DNA of 64,000 nucleotides from RI-153 sp963752935 (lineage in GTDB: Bacteria > Chloroflexota > Anaerolineae > Caldilineales > Caldilineaceae): contig CAVWAL010000008.1 in assembly GCA_963752935.1 (NCBI GenBank), positions 1 to 64,000 of the forward strand, written 5' to 3'. Positions 61,464-64,000 of this stretch are shown here, piece by piece (positions within the stretch are counted from its first letter, which is position 1; each line of letters opens with the position of its first letter). The notes beneath the pieces are model-generated. The model was not told the DNA's origin, ran no database searches, and worked only from the letters and a program-made list of their open reading frames with translations. The position numbers and the translations under genes were made by a program.

Positions 61464-62249
61464 ATGCAGATCGGCGCAATGAACGATCCACAGCGCAATG
61501 TCTTTGAGGAAATCCGCTGGTTCGCTGTCAACGGGTTCGACTTTATCGACCTGACCATTGAGGCACCGGCGACGCCGACGGAATCGACGCCGTGGCAGGA
61601 CGTAGCGCGCACAGTTCAGGAGAGCGGGCTGGGTGTGATCTGCCACACCGCACCGTATCTGCCCATCGAGAACCCGTCCCCGCTTGTGCGACAGGCAGCG
61701 CTGGATGAGTTGCGCCGCTCCGTCGATGTGGCGAAGCTTGTGGGGGCATCCCTGTGCACGATGCACTTTATGGGCTGGCCGCACTACCTGACCGACCAGG
61801 AGGGTTACGAGTTCTACCGGCAGATGCTAGAAATCCTCGTGCGGCATGCTGAGGACCGTGGCGTAAGCGTGGCGATGGAAAATGGTCTCAACAACAAACA
61901 CCAGCACAAGTATTTTCGTGAGATCTTCCAGCGTGTGCCCGGCCTCAAACTACTCTATGACATCGGACACGGCAATCTGGCCACCGCCAAGAGCATGCTA
62001 CGTGAATACCTGTTTTCACTCAACGACCGGCTGGCGCATATCCATCTGAGCGATAACAACGGCGTCGAAGACCTGCACCTTCCGCTTGGTGCGCCCATCT
62101 ACGGCGGGCTGAATTTAGCACAGAACATGCAGACACTGCACAGCTTCGGCTACGACGGCACGATTACGTTGGAAGTATTTGGGGATCGGCGGTTGCTGCT
62201 GTACAGCGTAGAGCGGCTTCGTGAGGCATGGGCAGAAACGGCCCAATAG
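61464..62249 (+). CDS. sugar phosphate isomerase/epimerase-like TIM-barrel protein
   Basis: 261 residues. Xylose isomerase-like barrel: MNDPQRNVFEEIRWFAVNGF, FIDLTIEAP (strand with metal Glu), VGASLCTMHFMGWPHYLTDQ, VSVAMENGLNNKHQHKYF (Glu/His ligands), LKLLYDIGHGNLATAKSMLR and LAHIHLSDNNGVEDLHLPLG, ending TITLEVFGDRR with the last glutamate. All ligands typical of a divalent-metal isomerase are present. ATG at 61464 with AAGGAGC before it, 20 bases after the GT39 stop, so likely co-transcribed. Substrate unknown. Confidence 0.82.
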   Translation: MQIGAMNDPQRNVFEEIRWFAVNGFDFIDLTIEAPATPTESTPWQDVARTVQESGLGVICHTAPYLPIENPSPLVRQAALDELRRSVDVAKLVGASLCTMHFMGWPHYLTDQEGYEFYRQMLEILVRHAEDRGVSVAMENGLNNKHQHKYFREIFQRVPGLKLLYDIGHGNLATAKSMLREYLFSLNDRLAHIHLSDNNGVEDLHLPLGAPIYGGLNLAQNMQTLHSFGYDGTITLEVFGDRRLLLYSVERLREAWAETAQ

Positions 62250-62271
62250 GCAAAGGTCTGCCCTCTACCCC

Positions 62272-63444
62272 CTACACTGGTCCCGTGGAGCGGAAGTAAC
62301 GCTGGAAGTCGGCGAAACGTTCTTCGCCCATGAGGTCGCGAGCCAGGATTCCGTACAACTTAGGCAGGAAGGCGTCCTGCAGATTGGCGCGGTAGCCGGC
62401 AAGCGCAAAGTCGAGGTTCGAGCGCACATGGCCCCACTCCTCACGTAGCGCCCAGCCCAGGGCCGCAACAACCAGCATAGTCGGCTCCGGTTCAGCACCA
62501 GGACGGTTGAGAAGGCGCAGCGCCAGTTCAAGGCCGGCGCGCTTCTCGTCCCCCAAATAGTAATGGGCCAGGATCCAGTCGGTGGCGGACCGCACCCATA
62601 CTTTGTCGATCGCCAATTCAGTGACCGATTGCCACTCCACCCTGGAGCCGACCTTGTCGCCTGCATAGTATCCGCTGAGTCCGCGCCAGAAGCGCTGAGA
62701 CGCTTCGGATTCCTCGCGGTTGAGCGCGCGGTTGGCCAGGGCATGTTGCCCACCAAAGATCAAGGGACGGTAGAGCATGTGCCAATTGTCGGCATAGGCG
62801 TCGCTCTTCGCAGCAGCGCGTCGGAAATGCTCGAAGGCTTCTTCCCAGTTTTCCTGAGCCAGCGCAACCAATGAGCGCAAATACCAGATCAGCCCATGGT
62901 GTAACGACAAAGGTTCTTCTTCCTCAACCTCCGCCACCTGGACAGTGGCTTCGAGATCGTCAATCACGGCATCGGCTTCTGCCAGTTGCCCACTGTCCAT
63001 GTAGATATCGAAGAGTTGCCAACGGGCCGGGATGCTCAGCGGCCATTGGTTTAGGTGGGCAAAGATCAGATCAAGCGCGGCTTCTGGCCGGCTGTCCCAA
63101 CTGAGTAGCCTGGCGCGGTCAAGCGACCAATCGGAGAGTGCATCGTCTTCGAGGAGCTGTTCCAGGCGATCAGATCCCACGGACTGCGCCTCGTTGAACC
63201 GTCCGCGTCCGGCCAGATAGGACTGCAGCCCGAAGAGGGCTTCTTCCAAAAGGGCCTGAAGTCGTCCGCTACCCGACTGGCGCCGCTCCATCGGAAATGC
63301 GGAGAGTTTGTCGATCAGGCGCCAATAAAGGGCCACAGCGCCGTCATCATTACGTTTCGCAAGATCTTGCGCTTCGAGCAGCGACGCCTCCCAAGATCCT
63401 TTTAGTGGGCGCTGCGTACCTTTGGAAGTGGAAGTAGAAGACAA
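62272..63444 (-). CDS. helical-repeat (TPR-like) protein of unknown function
   Basis: 390 residues, soluble, mostly helical. Repeating helix pairs are recognisable (AQDLAKRNDDGAVALYWRLI, LEEALFGLQSYLAGRGRFNE, LVALAQENWEEAFEHFRRAA), with the spacing of tetratricopeptide-like repeats, but no clean TPR consensus. An acidic patch VAEVEEEEPLSLHH is in the middle. No signal peptide or membrane span, so cytoplasmic. Convergent with the TIM-barrel gene (22 bases between stops) and upstream-coupled to a DUF368 gene on the same strand. I cannot assign a function. Confidence 0.65.
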   Translation of the reverse strand: MSSTSTSKGTQRPLKGSWEASLLEAQDLAKRNDDGAVALYWRLIDKLSAFPMERRQSGSGRLQALLEEALFGLQSYLAGRGRFNEAQSVGSDRLEQLLEDDALSDWSLDRARLLSWDSRPEAALDLIFAHLNQWPLSIPARWQLFDIYMDSGQLAEADAVIDDLEATVQVAEVEEEEPLSLHHGLIWYLRSLVALAQENWEEAFEHFRRAAAKSDAYADNWHMLYRPLIFGGQHALANRALNREESEASQRFWRGLSGYYAGDKVGSRVEWQSVTELAIDKVWVRSATDWILAHYYLGDEKRAGLELALRLLNRPGAEPEPTMLVVAALGWALREEWGHVRSNLDFALAGYRANLQDAFLPKLYGILARDLMGEERFADFQRYFRSTGPV

Positions 63445-63484
63445 GGGTCACGACTTTCTGTTGCAGATAAGCAATCGAACCGAA

Positions 63485-64000
63485 CTACGCCGGCTCTCGA
63501 TTTGCTACTCGCTCCATCACGAGGACGAGGGCAAAGGCCAGCACAGCCAGCCCAATCGCGAAAAGAATCTCGATGTTGACAGCGCCGTTGGCTGTGAGAG
63601 CGGGCAAAACATTGCGCTCTACCGTTGGGATCAGCGCACCGTGGCGGTCCACGATATAATCGAGCACCTCTTTCCAAGGCCAGATTTTGCGCAGGCTCCC
63701 AATCATGAGACCGATAAGAATGGCGACAGTTACATCGTGGTAGCGTTTGAAGAGCCAGCCCAGAATCTGGGCAAAGCTGATCAGACCGATCACTGCGCCG
63801 ATGCCCACCAGCCCAATCGTGATGAAGTCGCGTGCATTGACTGCGCCCAGCACATACTGATACTTTCCCAACAAAACAAGAATAAAGGCCCCGGAAATGC
63901 CCGGTAAGATCATGGCGCAGATCGCCAATGCCCCACTGAGGATCAGAAACCACCAGGTGTTGGGCGTCTGCACGGGCACAGCGCCGACGAGAAAATAGGC
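63485..64000 (-). CDS. DUF368 membrane protein, 5' end outside the window
   Basis: Partial, at least 171 residues. The family signature is clear: TPNTWWFLILSGALAICAMI and LPGISGAFILVLLGKYQYVL, the conserved proline/glycine-rich membrane segment, followed by FITIGLVGIGAVIGLISFAQ and VTVAILIGLMIGSLRKIWPW, and a last span ILFAIGLAVLAFALVLVM. The frame is open to the window edge (AYFLVGAVPVQ before it), so the ATG inside is not the start. DUF368 proteins have recently been linked to recycling of polyprenyl phosphate carriers; that would suit the neighbouring glycosyltransferases, but it is inference. Confidence 0.85.
   Translation of the reverse strand, partial: AYFLVGAVPVQTPNTWWFLILSGALAICAMILPGISGAFILVLLGKYQYVLGAVNARDFITIGLVGIGAVIGLISFAQILGWLFKRYHDVTVAILIGLMIGSLRKIWPWKEVLDYIVDRHGALIPTVERNVLPALTANGAVNIEILFAIGLAVLAFALVLVMERVANREPA

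Noticed and set aside
1..64000. CRISPR array, rRNA, tRNA, phage or conjugation genes
   Set aside because: I looked for regularly spaced repeats, rRNA core sequences and tRNA-like cloverleaf blocks and found none; apart from the single IS there are no mobile-element genes.

Overview
The window reads as a chromosomal piece of an uncultured or little-studied Chloroflexota bacterium, most likely a Caldilineae/Anaerolineae relative. The reasons are the large membrane glycosyltransferases of the 'YYY' (DUF2298) and Agl23-like families, which are concentrated in Chloroflexota and Archaea, a long CarH/LitR-type B12 photoreceptor regulator, a Tat-exported sugar-binding lipoprotein, and moderately GC-rich coding sequence. 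This is inference from gene families; there is no rRNA in the window to settle it.

Layout. 1-4.1 kb (minus strand): a carbohydrate ABC transporter operon (binding protein, two permeases) and a LacI-type regulator, all broken by several single-base frameshifts. 4.4-6.9 kb: two exported proteins, one with an SH3b domain, the other behind a hairpin that touches its Shine-Dalgarno. 7.0-9.65 kb: a URO-D-like protein and a complete IS4-superfamily insertion sequence. 9.7-12.6 kb: a tandem duplication of about 1.2 kb, each copy with an OmpR-type response regulator and a convergent small ORF. 13.3-17.4 kb: a hydroxyacid dehydrogenase, a TIM-barrel isomerase, a DUF123 nuclease-like protein, a frameshifted histidine phosphatase and ThrH. 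17.5-20.8 kb: a membrane protein and an Fe3+-type ABC permease/ATPase pair without its binding protein. 20.9-26.1 kb: zwf, pgl and glgP, linking glycogen breakdown to the oxidative pentose phosphate pathway. 26.2-30.7 kb: a light-response cluster (CarH-like regulator, TIGR01777 SDR, SRPBCC protein, DNA photolyase) behind a consensus promoter embedded in a perfect inverted repeat. 30.7-35.3 kb: lactate dehydrogenase and a copper-resistance operon (csoR, copZ, copA). 35.4-42.2 kb (plus): DedA, a GT4 glycosyltransferase and two GT-C membrane glycosyltransferases. 42.2-44.6 kb: hydroxypyruvate isomerase-like protein and a beta-propeller lipoprotein. 44.6-59.3 kb (minus): a long run with an Agl23-like/NHL fusion, a degenerate GT-C protein, a YYY protein, a NUDIX hydrolase, a giant GT39-YYY fusion and an Rpf-like DUF348/G5/3D wall protein. 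59.4-64 kb: another GT39, a TIM-barrel isomerase, a helical-repeat protein and a partial DUF368 membrane protein.

How it fits together: the second half is mainly a machine for building an extracellular glycan or glycoprotein coat, with lipid-linked-sugar glycosyltransferases beside a wall-active protein. The middle is central carbon flow, light/DNA-damage response and copper homeostasis. Single-base frameshifts recur: many in the first 4.1 kb, then one each in the phosphatase, the transposase and three of the giant glycosyltransferase genes. Several look like a lost or gained base in a short homopolymer, so sequencing error is a serious alternative to real gene decay.
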